A stretch of 64,000 bases of DNA from F1-60-MAGs149 sp037133755 (lineage in GTDB: Bacteria; Actinomycetota; Thermoleophilia; Gaiellales; F1-60-MAGs149), in the NCBI GenBank assembly GCA_037133755.1, contig JBAXNN010000001.1:62001-126000 (forward strand), read 5' to 3'. This document shows, piece by piece, positions 46,254 to 56,001 of this stretch. Both the position numbers and the translations under genes were made by a program. Position 1 is the stretch's first letter. Every line of letters begins with the position of its first letter. Below the pieces are notes generated by a model, which ran no database searches, was not told the origin of the DNA, and saw only the letters and a program-made list of their open reading frames with translations.

Positions 46254-47516
46254 ATGACGACGCCCGAGCACCTCGAGGTCCGCCCGTTTCGCGGGCTGCG
46301 CTATGACCCCAAGCGGCATCCGGCGTACAGCGTGGTCGCACCGCCGTACGACGTGATCCAGCTGGCCGACCGCATGCGCCTCGTGGCGCGCAGCAACCGC
46401 AACGTCGTGCGTCTGATCCTGCCCGACGTCGGCCGTGCGGAGAACGCGCGCCGTCTGCTCGACGAATGGCGCGAGGACGGCACACTGCGCGAGGAAGACG
46501 TGCCGTGCCTCTACCGCACCGAGGAGACCTTCACCGGCCCCGACGGCGTCACGCGCGTGCGCACCGGCATGATCGCGCTGGTTGGTCTGCCCCGCGGTGA
46601 GGGCACGATCCTCCCGCACGAGCGCACCATGCCGAACATCGTCGAGGATCGCCTGCGCCTGCTTCGCACCACGCACGCCCAGCCGTCGCCGATTCTCGTC
46701 ACCTACGACGACCCCTACGGCGACATCGACGCCGCGCTGCGCCTCGGCTCCGAACCGCTGCCGATTGTCGACCTGACCGACGACCACGGCACGCACCTGC
46801 GCATGTGGCGCGTCACCGACGAGGCCCTGCAGGAGCGCATCCACGACATCCTCGCGGAGCGCCGGCTGCTGATCGCCGACGGTCATCACCGCTACGCGAC
46901 CTCGCTCGCCTATCGCGATGCGTTTCCGCAGGATCCCTCCGCGAACTCGATGATGATGTTCCTGACGAACGGCGCCTCGCCCGGTCTGGTCATCTTCCCG
47001 ATCCACCGCATCGTCAGTGGCGTCGCCGCGACGACCCAGGAGCGCCTGCCCGGCCTGCTCCGCGAGGCGGGCTTCACCGTCGAGGAGGCGGGCGACGGCG
47101 TCGCGCAGCTCGAGACCGCGATGGCGAAGATCCCGCACGACCACGGCGTCTTCGGACTCGTCCGCCAGGGGTTGCCGCCCATGCTCGTCAGCGCACCCGC
47201 AGACGCTCCCGCCGACTCGCCACTCGACCGGATCGACGCCGTGATGCTGCAGGAGCGCGTGCTCGGCCCGCTGCTCGACCTGCCCGCCGACGTCGTGGCC
47301 AAGACGCATCGCATTCGTTACACGGCGTACTCCGACGACGCGGCCGCGAAGGTCGAGGAGTCGGGCGACGTGGGCTTCATCCTGCGCGCGCCCACGGTGC
47401 GCGAAGTCGAGGCCGTCGCGCTCGCCGGCGAGGTCATGCCGCAGAAGAGCACGTACTTCTATCCGAAAACGCTCGATGGCCTCGTGATCCGCACGCTCGA
47501 CGGCCCCAAGGACTGA
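46254..47516 (+). CDS. DUF1015-family protein
   Basis: 420 residues, matching DUF1015 over its length: VRPFRGLRYDP at the start, VVAPPYDVI, and LLIADGHHRYATSL in the middle. The family is cytoplasmic, often annotated as an uncharacterised or putative HTH/phosphatase protein; no reaction is established. The ATG at 46254 follows TACGAT by 9 nt. The upstream frame is the shadow of the divergent gene and repeat. Confidence 0.85.
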   Translation: MTTPEHLEVRPFRGLRYDPKRHPAYSVVAPPYDVIQLADRMRLVARSNRNVVRLILPDVGRAENARRLLDEWREDGTLREEDVPCLYRTEETFTGPDGVTRVRTGMIALVGLPRGEGTILPHERTMPNIVEDRLRLLRTTHAQPSPILVTYDDPYGDIDAALRLGSEPLPIVDLTDDHGTHLRMWRVTDEALQERIHDILAERRLLIADGHHRYATSLAYRDAFPQDPSANSMMMFLTNGASPGLVIFPIHRIVSGVAATTQERLPGLLREAGFTVEEAGDGVAQLETAMAKIPHDHGVFGLVRQGLPPMLVSAPADAPADSPLDRIDAVMLQERVLGPLLDLPADVVAKTHRIRYTAYSDDAAAKVEESGDVGFILRAPTVREVEAVALAGEVMPQKSTYFYPKTLDGLVIRTLDGPKD

Positions 47517-47523
47517 GTCCGGC

Positions 47524-47529
47524 TAGCCT
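47524..47529 (+). promoter_or_regulatory. -10 box, leaderless-type, for the Mrp gene
   Basis: TAGCCT with 6 nt to the ATG at 47536, 7 nt after the DUF1015 stop. Confidence 0.6.
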
Positions 47530-47535
47530 GCTGCC

Positions 47536-48648
47536 ATGGCGCTGACCGAAGACCAGATCCGCGAGGCCCTCACCCGGGTGATCGATCCCGAGCTGAAGCA
47601 GGACCTCGTGACGCTCGACATGATCAAGAGCATCGCGATCGAGGGTGGCGACGTAACCGTCGGCGTGACGCTGACGATTCCCGGCTGCCCGCTGAAGGCC
47701 ACGATCAACGACGACGTCACACGCGAGGTGGGCTCCGTCCCCGGCGTCGAGCGTGTGGCGATCGAGTTCGGCAGCATGTCGGAGGATCAGCGCGCGGCGC
47801 TCGCCACGAAGTTGCGTGGTGGCCGTCCGCCGAAGCCCGCCGGCGAGCTGAGCGTCTCCCCATCGACCCGCGTGATCGCCGTCGCCTCCGGCAAGGGTGG
47901 CGTCGGCAAGTCGTCGCTGACCGTCAACCTCGCGATCGCCTTCCAGCAGATGGGCCTGGAGGTCGGCGTGATCGACGCCGACATCTATGGCTTCTCGATC
48001 CCCGGCATGCTCGGCATCCATCAGCGCCCGGTCACCGTCGACAAGATGATCGTGCCGCCCGTCGCACACGGACTCAAGACGATCTCGATCGGCTACTTCA
48101 TGGAGGAGGGCGGTGCGGTTCTGTGGCGCGGTCCGATGCTCCACAAGGCGATGCAGCAGTTCCTGTCCGACGTCCACTGGGGCGAGCTCGACGTCCTGCT
48201 GATCGACATGCCGCCAGGCACCGGCGACGTCGCCATCTCGCTCGGCGGTCTCGTGCCGAATGCCGAGGCCGTGGTGATCACTACCCCCCAAGCTGCGGCG
48301 CAGCGTGTTGCCGAGCGCGCCGCTGCCGTCTCCGAGCGCGTCAACATGCGCGTCGTCGGCGTCATCGAGAACATGTCGTACCGCGTCTGCCCGTGCTGTG
48401 GCGAGCGCGACGATCTCTTCGGCTCCGGTGGCGGCGCGTCGCTGGCCAGCCACCTCGAGGTGCCGCTGCTCGCGGAGATCCCGCTTGAGCCAGCGCTCCG
48501 CGAAGGCGGCGATGTCGGTGTGCCCTTCACGATCAGCGCGCCCGACTCACCCGCCGCCGTCACCATCCGCGCACTGGCCGAGCGCCTGCACGGCATGCGC
48601 ACGCAGGATCCGCTGGCGCGGATCAAGAAGCCGCTGAAGGTCGTCTAA
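47536..48648 (+). CDS. Mrp/ApbC-type iron-sulphur cluster carrier ATPase
   Basis: 370 residues. An N-terminal MIP18/DUF59 domain (1-85, with IDPEL and IPGCPL) is fused to a deviant-Walker P-loop ATPase (GKGGVGKSS, 119-127). The C285-P-C-C288 motif provides the inter-subunit cluster-binding cysteines, with an extra Cys at 287. It binds and transfers [4Fe-4S] clusters and could serve the cluster-rich NDH-1 encoded nearby. The stop interlocks with that of the convergent DUF1028 gene. Confidence 0.93.
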   Translation: MALTEDQIREALTRVIDPELKQDLVTLDMIKSIAIEGGDVTVGVTLTIPGCPLKATINDDVTREVGSVPGVERVAIEFGSMSEDQRAALATKLRGGRPPKPAGELSVSPSTRVIAVASGKGGVGKSSLTVNLAIAFQQMGLEVGVIDADIYGFSIPGMLGIHQRPVTVDKMIVPPVAHGLKTISIGYFMEEGGAVLWRGPMLHKAMQQFLSDVHWGELDVLLIDMPPGTGDVAISLGGLVPNAEAVVITTPQAAAQRVAERAAAVSERVNMRVVGVIENMSYRVCPCCGERDDLFGSGGGASLASHLEVPLLAEIPLEPALREGGDVGVPFTISAPDSPAAVTIRALAERLHGMRTQDPLARIKKPLKVV

Positions 48649-49490
48649 GCCAGCAGGTGCTCGAGCACGACCGGGTCAATCTGGTCGCCGCCTGACCAGC
48701 GTTCGTCGATGTTCTCGTTGATGACCCAAGCTTTGAGGGCTTCCTCGACGTCGGCATTCCATGGGCCGGTGGCCGCGATCTTGGTGCCCTGTGCGTGAAG
48801 CGCAGCACGAATCTTTTCGGCAACGGCATGGTCGATCGCGATCCACTCGGACTCCGGCGTCGTGCCAAACAGCAGCATGTGAATGTCGATGAGTCGCTGC
48901 AGTTCGGGCACTGGATCAACATGGTCATCCACACGCAGGTCGATCAGCTGATCCGTTGCACCCCCGTAGCCGGCACCCTTCCGCTTGATGTGGATCGAGG
49001 AGGATTGGCGACCCCGACGGTCTCCACCCGCACGATCACCGGCCAGCAGGGCGGCCATCAGGCGATCGACAAACGCTGCCTCGACTGAGGCAAGCCAGGC
49101 CTGTTCCATCGCGGCGACGACCTGAGCCCCAGCGAGCAGATTGCCTTGAATTGCAAACCCGTCGCCGCACACCCCTCCAGCCCAGTCGAGGCACTCCTCG
49201 CCCGTAAACGTGGCAGATCCGCCGTTGCAATCCACCATCCCAAGCTGGCGCACGGCACGCCCCTCATCAGCACGAGTGAGCAGGTCTGCAGCCTTGGTTG
49301 GGCTCTCCCCCGCACGCAGCAGATCGAGTCCGTCAGGGCCGTAACGCGCGTTGACGAACGACTGAGTCGCCACTGCGCCGACACCTGCTTCGAGCCAGGG
49401 GACGACTGCTCCGACAGCCGGGAACTTCGAGGCGACCGCGACTCCTACGTCGCCGGTGGTCCGATCAAATGCGACGATCGAGAACGTCAT
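48645..49490 (-). CDS. DUF1028-family protein with C-terminal extension
   Basis: 281 residues. Residues 1-210 match DUF1028 (MTFSIVAFDRTTGDVGVAVASKFPAVG, ATQSFVNARYGPDGLDLLRAG), an Ntn-hydrolase-like family of unknown activity. The rest resembles the peptidoglycan-binding-like tail often attached to it. G+C looks a few percent lower than in flanking genes. The ATG is 4 nt after the UPF0173 hydrolase stop, so the two are cotranscribed downstream of nuoN. Confidence 0.85.
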   Translation of the reverse strand: MTFSIVAFDRTTGDVGVAVASKFPAVGAVVPWLEAGVGAVATQSFVNARYGPDGLDLLRAGESPTKAADLLTRADEGRAVRQLGMVDCNGGSATFTGEECLDWAGGVCGDGFAIQGNLLAGAQVVAAMEQAWLASVEAAFVDRLMAALLAGDRAGGDRRGRQSSSIHIKRKGAGYGGATDQLIDLRVDDHVDPVPELQRLIDIHMLLFGTTPESEWIAIDHAVAEKIRAALHAQGTKIAATGPWNADVEEALKAWVINENIDERWSGGDQIDPVVLEHLLA

Positions 49491-49494
49491 GGCG

Positions 49495-50193
49495 CTAGAG
49501 CGACTGGCCCGGCTCGAGCACGTGCACGGTGACGTCGCCGAGACCGAGCTTCGTAAGCTCGGTCTTCAGCTTGTCGGGCGTGCCCGTGAGCGCGTCGAAC
49601 GTGCCCCAGTGCGAGCTCAGCACGTGCTTGACGCCCAGCAGGCGTGTCGCGTGCGCGGCCTGGAACGGCCCCATCGTGAAGAGGTCGCCGATCGGGAGGA
49701 TCGCGATGACGGGCTGGTAGAGCTCGCCAATCAGCGCCATGTCGCCGAACACGCCCGTATCACCCGCGATGTAGATGCGCTGGCCGCTCTCGAGTTCGAC
49801 CACGAAGCCGACCGGGTCGCCGCCGTAGGAGCCGTCGGGCAGGGCGCTCGAATGGAAGGCCTGCGTCATCGTGACCTTGAGACCATTGGTCTCCACGGTC
49901 CCGCCGGTGTTCATGCCGATCGTGTTCGTGGCGCCCTGCTCGCCGAGCCACCCGGCGATCTCGTACTGCGCGATCGTCGTGGCGTTGCCACGCTTGGACA
50001 CCTCGACGGCGTCGGCGATGTGGTCGCCGTGGCCGTGCGTGACGAGCACGACGTCGGCCGACGTCTCGTAGGCCGACTCCGGGCACATCGGATTCGTCGA
50101 CAGCCAGGGATCGACAACGACGTCGACGCCGCCCGGCGTCTTGATGTGCCAGGTCGCGTGGCCAAGCCAGGTGATCATGGTGTTCTCGGGCAT
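49495..50193 (-). CDS. UPF0173-type metal-dependent hydrolase (MBL fold)
   Basis: 232 residues with the compact MBL fold of UPF0173/YtkL: WLGHATWHI, VTHGHGDHIADA (HxHxDH), and the later SSHWGTFDAL. Cytoplasmic; the substrate is not established for the family. GAGGAGG lies before the ATG. It follows nuoN by 40 nt on the same strand without a visible terminator, so it may be read from the nuo operon. Confidence 0.9.
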   Translation of the reverse strand: MPENTMITWLGHATWHIKTPGGVDVVVDPWLSTNPMCPESAYETSADVVLVTHGHGDHIADAVEVSKRGNATTIAQYEIAGWLGEQGATNTIGMNTGGTVETNGLKVTMTQAFHSSALPDGSYGGDPVGFVVELESGQRIYIAGDTGVFGDMALIGELYQPVIAILPIGDLFTMGPFQAAHATRLLGVKHVLSSHWGTFDALTGTPDKLKTELTKLGLGDVTVHVLEPGQSL

Positions 50194-50233
50194 CGTGTCC
50201 TCCTCGGCGGGCTATCCGCGGAAAGACTAGGCG

Positions 50234-51706
50234 CTACTTGACGACGGCGAGGAACGCCGAGGCCTGGCCCGACCAGTCGAGCAGCACACCCGGCAGGATG
50301 CCGCCGAGCAGCACGACTACGAGACAGAGCAGGATGACCACCGTGGCGCCACCGAGGCCGGGCGACGCGGGCAGACCGACGTCGCTCTTGCGGGAGCGGT
50401 CGTACATGGCGAGGACCACGCGGAGGTAGTAGCCGAGACCGATCACGGAGCCGATCGCGCCGACGATCGCGAGGTACGCGTAGCCGTGCGAGACCGCCGT
50501 GCCGGAGACCACGAACTTGCCGATGAAGCCCGCGGTGGGCGGGAAGCCGGCAAAGGCCAGCAGGAAGACAACCATCGCCATGCCCGCGAACGGTCGGCTG
50601 TACCCCCAGGCGCGCATGCCGTCGAGCGTGGCGTAGCCCTTCTCACGCGTCTGATCGCGCTCGAAGACGGCGATCACGGCGAAGGCGCCCATCGCGGTGA
50701 ACGCATAGGCGGCCAGGTAGAAGACGAGACCGCGCAGCCCGTCGCTGCCGTTGACGATGATGCCGATCAGCGCGTAACCTGCCGCGCCGACGCTCGACCA
50801 GGCGATCATGCGCTTGACGTTGGTCTGCACGAGCGCGGCGATGTTGCCGCCGATGATCGTGACGACGGCGGCGATGATCAGCACCGGCGACCACAGGTGC
50901 TCCTGCGACGGCAGTGCGTCGAGCACGACGCGGGCCAGGGCGACGAAGGCAACCAGCTTGGTGGCGCCGGCCATGAAGCCCGTCACCTGCGTGGGCGCGC
51001 CCTCGTAGACGTCTGGCACCCACATGTGGAACGGCATGGCGCCGACCTTGAAGAGCAGGCCGATCAGCACGAGCGCGGTGCCGAGCGTGACGATCGAATC
51101 ATCCGAGCCGCCCTTGGCCAACGCGTCGGCGATACCGCCGTACATGAACGAGCCCGTCGCGCCGTAGAGGAACGCGGCGCCGTAGACGAGGACGATCGAG
51201 CCGATCGTGCCGAGCACGAGGTACTTGAAGCCCGCCTCGAGCGAGGCGCGGCTCTTGCCGTCGAACGCACAGAGCACGTAGAGCGAGAGCGAGAAGAGCT
51301 CGAGGCCGACGAACAGCGTGACGAACGACGTCGAGCCGGCGACGATGCCCATGCCGGCGCAGACGAGCAGCAGCAGTGCGGTGAACTCCGAGCCGTGCTC
51401 GCGGAAGCGCGCCCAGCCGACCGACAGCAGGATCACGAAGGCGGCCATGACGGCGACGGTGATGCGCACGAGCTCGGTGAGGTCATCGACGCGGAAGGCA
51501 TTGGCCATCGTCAGCACCGGCGCACCGCCCCAGGCCGCGATCGAGAACGCTGCGGAGACGGCGAGCGTGCCGAGACCAACGACAACGCTGAGCCCGCGCT
51601 CGTAGGCGCGCGCGAAGGTGGCGAGCAGCAGCAGGCCGAACGCGCCGATGATCAGCGCGACCTCGGGGGCGATGGCCACCCAGTCGACGGAAGGAGCCTG
51701 GATCAT
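50234..51706 (-). CDS. nuoN: NADH-quinone oxidoreductase subunit N
   Basis: 490 residues with about 14 transmembrane segments, an antiporter-like proton-pumping subunit of complex I. VGLELFSLSLYVL carries the conserved Glu of TM5, and GAMPFHMWVPDVYEGAPTQVTGFMAG the TM7 Lys/His region. Last nuo gene; the ATG overlaps the nuoM stop. Confidence 0.97.
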   Translation of the reverse strand: MIQAPSVDWVAIAPEVALIIGAFGLLLLATFARAYERGLSVVVGLGTLAVSAAFSIAAWGGAPVLTMANAFRVDDLTELVRITVAVMAAFVILLSVGWARFREHGSEFTALLLLVCAGMGIVAGSTSFVTLFVGLELFSLSLYVLCAFDGKSRASLEAGFKYLVLGTIGSIVLVYGAAFLYGATGSFMYGGIADALAKGGSDDSIVTLGTALVLIGLLFKVGAMPFHMWVPDVYEGAPTQVTGFMAGATKLVAFVALARVVLDALPSQEHLWSPVLIIAAVVTIIGGNIAALVQTNVKRMIAWSSVGAAGYALIGIIVNGSDGLRGLVFYLAAYAFTAMGAFAVIAVFERDQTREKGYATLDGMRAWGYSRPFAGMAMVVFLLAFAGFPPTAGFIGKFVVSGTAVSHGYAYLAIVGAIGSVIGLGYYLRVVLAMYDRSRKSDVGLPASPGLGGATVVILLCLVVVLLGGILPGVLLDWSGQASAFLAVVK

Positions 51707-53163
51707 CGGCCCGCCTCCTGTGCCGCCGCGTGGATCATCGCGGTCGTCGTTGCGTCGACGCGATCGGTGAACTGCGCCGGCGCGATGCTCAGGCCGAGCA
51801 GGCAGAGCACGAGCGGCAGGATGCAGAGCAGCGCGCCGCGGCGAAGATCCGGCGGATCCAGCGTACCGACGAAGTCGCCCTCACGCTCATGCAGGACCGC
51901 CGAGATCCAGCGAAGCATGTACATGGCGGCGAGCACGATGCCGATCGAGACGATCGCACCGAGCCACCAGTAGTCCTCGAAGGCGCCGAGCAGGATCAGG
52001 AACTCGGAGGCGAAGACGCTCGAGCCCGGGACGGCCAGCGCGGCCATGCCGACGATCAGCGCGGTGGTCGCGAGGACCGGACGGCTGCGGGCGAGTCCAC
52101 CGAGATGCTTGAACGAGCCGGAGCCGGCCTGCGTCTCGAGCCAGCCGGCGAGCAGGAACAGCGCAGCGGAGACGAGCGCGTGGTTGACCATCTGGAACGT
52201 CGCACCGGTCGCGCCGCGGTCGTTCAGCAGGAAGACGCCGAGGATGATGAACGACATCTGGGCGATCGACGAGTAGGCGACGACGCCACGGCCATCGGGC
52301 TGGCGGAAGGCCAGGAAGGCGCCGTAGAGGAAGCCGATCGCGCCGAGGGTGATGAACACCCATGCGAACTTGGCCGACTGCTCGGGGAAGAGCGGCACGA
52401 GGATCGCGAGGAAGGCGTACCCGCCGGCCTTCGACGCCACGCCGCTGAGCACCGCAGCGACCTCGGGCGAGGCCTCGCGGTACGCGGGCAGCACCCACCC
52501 GTGGAAGGGGAACAGCGGCGACTTGATCGCCAGCGCGAAGGCGAAGGCGGCGAAGACCCAATCGTTGCCACGGCCGATGGCGCTGACCATGTCGAAGTTC
52601 GGGCCGCCCGGCGCCGTGAAGCCGAGCCAGGCGATGGCGAGCAGCATCAGCAGCGTGCCCATCGCGGTGTAGGCGATCACCTGGACCATCGCGGCCTTGC
52701 GACCCTTGCCGCCCCACGCGGCGAGCAGGACGAGCAGCGGGATCAGCATGCCCTCGAAGCCGACGTAGAAGACTACGAGGTCCTGCGCGGTGAAGACGAT
52801 GATCAGGAACGCCTCGGTTAGCAGGATCAGCGCGTAGGAGGCGTGCGAGCGCTCGCGACGGGCCCACATGCCGTACCCGATGCCGCAGCACGTGATCAGC
52901 GCGGTGATCGCGACCATGGCCAGGGAGACGCCGTTGAGGGCGACGTGCCAGCGCACGCCTAGCGGGTTGATCCACGCGACGTTGTCGCCGAACTGGAGAC
53001 CACCGAGCGGCTCGTAGCGGTAGATGAAGCCGATCACACCGCCCGCGACGGCGAGCGAGACGAGCAGCGCGAGGTAGCCCGCGAGCTTCTGCCCCAGCGG
53101 CAGGAGCAGCAGGACAACCGCGGCAATGGCGGGAACGGCGATGAGCCAGGAGACGGTGATCAT
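51703..53163 (-). CDS. nuoM: NADH-quinone oxidoreductase subunit M
   Basis: 486 residues, antiporter-like membrane subunit. VGFEGMLIPLLVLLAAWG has the conserved TM5 Glu, and KSPLFPFHGWVLPAYREASPEVAAVLSG the TM7 region with the functional Lys. Start and stop touch nuoL and nuoN. Confidence 0.97.
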   Translation of the reverse strand: MITVSWLIAVPAIAAVVLLLLPLGQKLAGYLALLVSLAVAGGVIGFIYRYEPLGGLQFGDNVAWINPLGVRWHVALNGVSLAMVAITALITCCGIGYGMWARRERSHASYALILLTEAFLIIVFTAQDLVVFYVGFEGMLIPLLVLLAAWGGKGRKAAMVQVIAYTAMGTLLMLLAIAWLGFTAPGGPNFDMVSAIGRGNDWVFAAFAFALAIKSPLFPFHGWVLPAYREASPEVAAVLSGVASKAGGYAFLAILVPLFPEQSAKFAWVFITLGAIGFLYGAFLAFRQPDGRGVVAYSSIAQMSFIILGVFLLNDRGATGATFQMVNHALVSAALFLLAGWLETQAGSGSFKHLGGLARSRPVLATTALIVGMAALAVPGSSVFASEFLILLGAFEDYWWLGAIVSIGIVLAAMYMLRWISAVLHEREGDFVGTLDPPDLRRGALLCILPLVLCLLGLSIAPAQFTDRVDATTTAMIHAAAQEAGR

Positions 53164-55080
53164 CTAGCCACGCACCAGGAGGTAGAGGATCACAGCACCG
53201 ATGCCGAGCGCGAAGACCAGCGCGTACATGCGCACGATGCCGTTCTCGATGATCGTGAACGAGCGGCCGAAGAAGGCGGTCAGCTGGCCGAGGCCGTCGA
53301 GCGGCGCCCAGCGGAAGGCCGGGCTGTCGACGTCGCGGTTGAGGAAGGCCGAGGCCCACTGCAGCGGCTTCTCGAACGTCCAGAGGTAGAGGTCGTCCCA
53401 GTAGAGACGGCGCTCGAGCGCGCGATGGATCAGGCGAGCGCGGCCATTGCGGATCAGCTCGGGCGCGTCGTTCTCACGTGCGTAGAGGTGGTACGCAACG
53501 GCGATGCCGATCAGGCCGACGGCCGATCCGATCAGCGTGGTGAACCAATCCTGGCCTGCGGTCGCCTCGACCATGCCGTAGGGCGAGATCGGCTCGAGCC
53601 ACGAGGAGAACACGTGCGTGAGGCCCGGGATCTGCAGCAGGCCTGCGAAGGCAGCGCCGATCGAGAGGATGTAGACCGGCCAGAGCATCGTGCTCGGACC
53701 CTCTCCGTGGTGCTTGACCGAATGCGGGATGACGTTCTCGGCGTACGGCGACATGCGGCGGTGGAAGACCATGAACATCAGGCGGAAGGTGTAGATGCCC
53801 GTCAGCAGGGCACCGACCAGACCACCGACGTAGGCGATCCAGCCGATCGGCGAGTCGACCGACAGCGCCGAGCTGAGGATCGCGTCCTTCGAGAAGCCGC
53901 CGGAGAACGGGAAGATGCCGGACAGCGCGAGCGCGCCGATCATCATGCAGAAGTAGACCTTCGGCAGCTGCTTGCGGAGGCCGCCCATGTTGCGGATGTC
54001 CTGCTCCCCGTGCAGCGCGTGGATCACGAGGCCGGCGCCGAGGAACAGCAGGGCCTTGAAGAACGCGTGCGTGAAGAGGTGGAACACGCCGGACCAGTAC
54101 GACATCAGCCCGACGCCGACGAACATGTAGGCGATCTGGCTCATCGTCGAGAAGGCAATGATGCGCTTGATGTCGGTCTGGACCAGCGCGATCAGGCCCG
54201 CCATCAAGAGGCCGACCACGCCGATGATGACGATTAGGTCGAGCACCTTCGGCGCCTGATGGAAGAGCGGGTTAAAGCGCGCGATCAGGTAGACGCCGGC
54301 GGTGACCATCGTGGCGGCATGGATCAGGGCGCTGATCGGGGTCGGACCCTCCATGGCGTCGGGCAGCCAGGTGTGGAGCGGCAGCTGCGCGGACTTCGCG
54401 ACAGCGCCGACGAGGAGGAGCAGACACGCGATCGAGGCCTGCGTCTCCGACAGGCTGGCGGCGCCGGCGAAGATGCCGCTGTAGCTGAGCGTGCCGAGAT
54501 CGACGAACAGCAGGAACGCGCCGATCGCGATGCCGACGTCGCCGATGGCATTCATGATGAACGCCTTCTTGGCCGCCTTGATCGCCTTCGGCTTGTTGTG
54601 CCAGAAGCCGATCAGCAGGTACGACGAGAGTCCGACGAGGCCCCAGCCGGCGAGCAGCAGCACCAGGTTGGCGCTGAGCACGAGCAGCAGCATCGAGAAG
54701 ACGAACAGGTTGAGGTACGCCATGAAGCGGCGCGACTGCGGGTCGTCCTCCATGTACCCGATCGAGTACACGTGGATCAGGAAGCCGACGCCCGTGATGA
54801 TGAGCAGCATCACGGCGGTGAGCTCGTCGAACCAGAGATCGAGGCCGACCGAGAAATTGCCGGCCGACAGCCACGTCCAGGCGACCTGAACGACCTGGCG
54901 CTCCTCCTCCGGGCGCGTGGCGAGGATGACCGTCGCGACCGCAGCACAGCCGAAGGCCGCGAGCATGATCAGCGAGGCGAACCAGCCGGCACCCCGCGCC
55001 GGCAGCTTCATGCCGAGCAGCGTGAGCACGATGACGCCGACGATCGGCAGCGCAAGGGTGATCCAGACGAGTTCAGTCAT
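53164..55080 (-). CDS. nuoL: NADH-quinone oxidoreductase subunit L
   Basis: 638 residues, the distal antiporter-like subunit with the long lateral helix at its C-terminus. AGWGLVGLSSYLLIGFWH and KSAQLPLHTWLPDAMEGPTPISALIHAATMV are diagnostic. The C-terminal third is hydrophobic and ends in a lone transmembrane helix, as expected. Confidence 0.97.
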   Translation of the reverse strand: MTELVWITLALPIVGVIVLTLLGMKLPARGAGWFASLIMLAAFGCAAVATVILATRPEEERQVVQVAWTWLSAGNFSVGLDLWFDELTAVMLLIITGVGFLIHVYSIGYMEDDPQSRRFMAYLNLFVFSMLLLVLSANLVLLLAGWGLVGLSSYLLIGFWHNKPKAIKAAKKAFIMNAIGDVGIAIGAFLLFVDLGTLSYSGIFAGAASLSETQASIACLLLLVGAVAKSAQLPLHTWLPDAMEGPTPISALIHAATMVTAGVYLIARFNPLFHQAPKVLDLIVIIGVVGLLMAGLIALVQTDIKRIIAFSTMSQIAYMFVGVGLMSYWSGVFHLFTHAFFKALLFLGAGLVIHALHGEQDIRNMGGLRKQLPKVYFCMMIGALALSGIFPFSGGFSKDAILSSALSVDSPIGWIAYVGGLVGALLTGIYTFRLMFMVFHRRMSPYAENVIPHSVKHHGEGPSTMLWPVYILSIGAAFAGLLQIPGLTHVFSSWLEPISPYGMVEATAGQDWFTTLIGSAVGLIGIAVAYHLYARENDAPELIRNGRARLIHRALERRLYWDDLYLWTFEKPLQWASAFLNRDVDSPAFRWAPLDGLGQLTAFFGRSFTIIENGIVRMYALVFALGIGAVILYLLVRG

Positions 55081-55081
55081 C

Positions 55082-55387
55082 TCAGCCGTTCAGCGTCCTC
55101 AGCTCGTCGGTGTCGAGCACCATCTCGCGGCGCGTCATGGCGACGACGAGGCCCAGGCCGACGACGACCTCGGCGGCGGCAACGCCCATCACGATCAGCG
55201 CGAAGACCTGCCCGTCGGTCCCGCCCACCTCGCGCGAGAACGCGATCAGGGTGAGGTTGACCGAGTTGAGCATGACTTCGAGCGACAGCAGGATCGTCAG
55301 CGGGCTGCGACGCAGGAGCACGCCGATCAGGCCAACCGAGAAGAGGATCGCGCTGAGCCCCAGGAAGAACGTAATCGGCACGCTCAT
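55082..55387 (-). CDS. nuoK: NADH-quinone oxidoreductase subunit K
   Basis: 101 residues with three transmembrane segments. SLEVMLNSVNLTLIAF and AAAEVVVGLGLVVAM hold the two membrane-embedded glutamates of the proton path. The ATG overlaps the nuoJ stop (TGATG). Confidence 0.97.
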   Translation of the reverse strand: MSVPITFFLGLSAILFSVGLIGVLLRRSPLTILLSLEVMLNSVNLTLIAFSREVGGTDGQVFALIVMGVAAAEVVVGLGLVVAMTRREMVLDTDELRTLNG

Positions 55388-56001
55388 CAGGCGCCCTCCC
55401 CCATCGAGTCGCGGGCGGCATCGAGCACGGCGCGCGACGCCTCGCGGCGGCGCTGCTCGGCCGACTCGGTCTCCTTGGCAAGCACCTCGTCGTTCGACAG
55501 GCGCCGAGGACGGCCACCGGTGCCGAAGATGACGCCGGCGACGGCGCCCATGAAGAGGATCACGGAGACGACTTCGAAGGCGAGCAGGTAGTTCGTGACG
55601 AGCGCCTCGCCGATCGCGGCGGGCGATCCGTAGTTGCCGTCGATCTCGGCCCAATCGCTGAACGTGGCGCCGTACGTGACGACGATGACCTCGATGGCGA
55701 TCAGCGCGCCGGCGAGCACGGCCAGCCAGACCTGCCACGGCTTGCGGTCACCAGGTCCAACTTCGCCGCGCGGGCCGACGTACGCGATCACGAACAGGAA
55801 CATGACCATCACGGCGCCGGCGTAGACGATGATCTGCGCGATCGCGACGAACTGCGCTTCGAGCAGCAGCATCAGGACGGCCAGCGACACGAGGTTGCCG
55901 AGCAGGGCAAGCGCCGACACGAACGGGTTCTTCTGCGCGACGACCGCGACGGCCGTGGCGATTGCCGCAGCAGCGGCGAGGAAGAAGACCGCGATGTCCA
56001 C
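55387..56001 (-). CDS. nuoJ: NADH-quinone oxidoreductase subunit J
   Basis: 204 residues with five transmembrane segments. IAQIIVYAGAVMVMFLFVIAYVG corresponds to TM3 with its pi-bulge. A charged C-terminal tail extends beyond the usual length. Overlaps both neighbours by one base. Confidence 0.96.
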   Translation of the reverse strand: MDIAVFFLAAAAAIATAVAVVAQKNPFVSALALLGNLVSLAVLMLLLEAQFVAIAQIIVYAGAVMVMFLFVIAYVGPRGEVGPGDRKPWQVWLAVLAGALIAIEVIVVTYGATFSDWAEIDGNYGSPAAIGEALVTNYLLAFEVVSVILFMGAVAGVIFGTGGRPRRLSNDEVLAKETESAEQRRREASRAVLDAARDSMGEGA

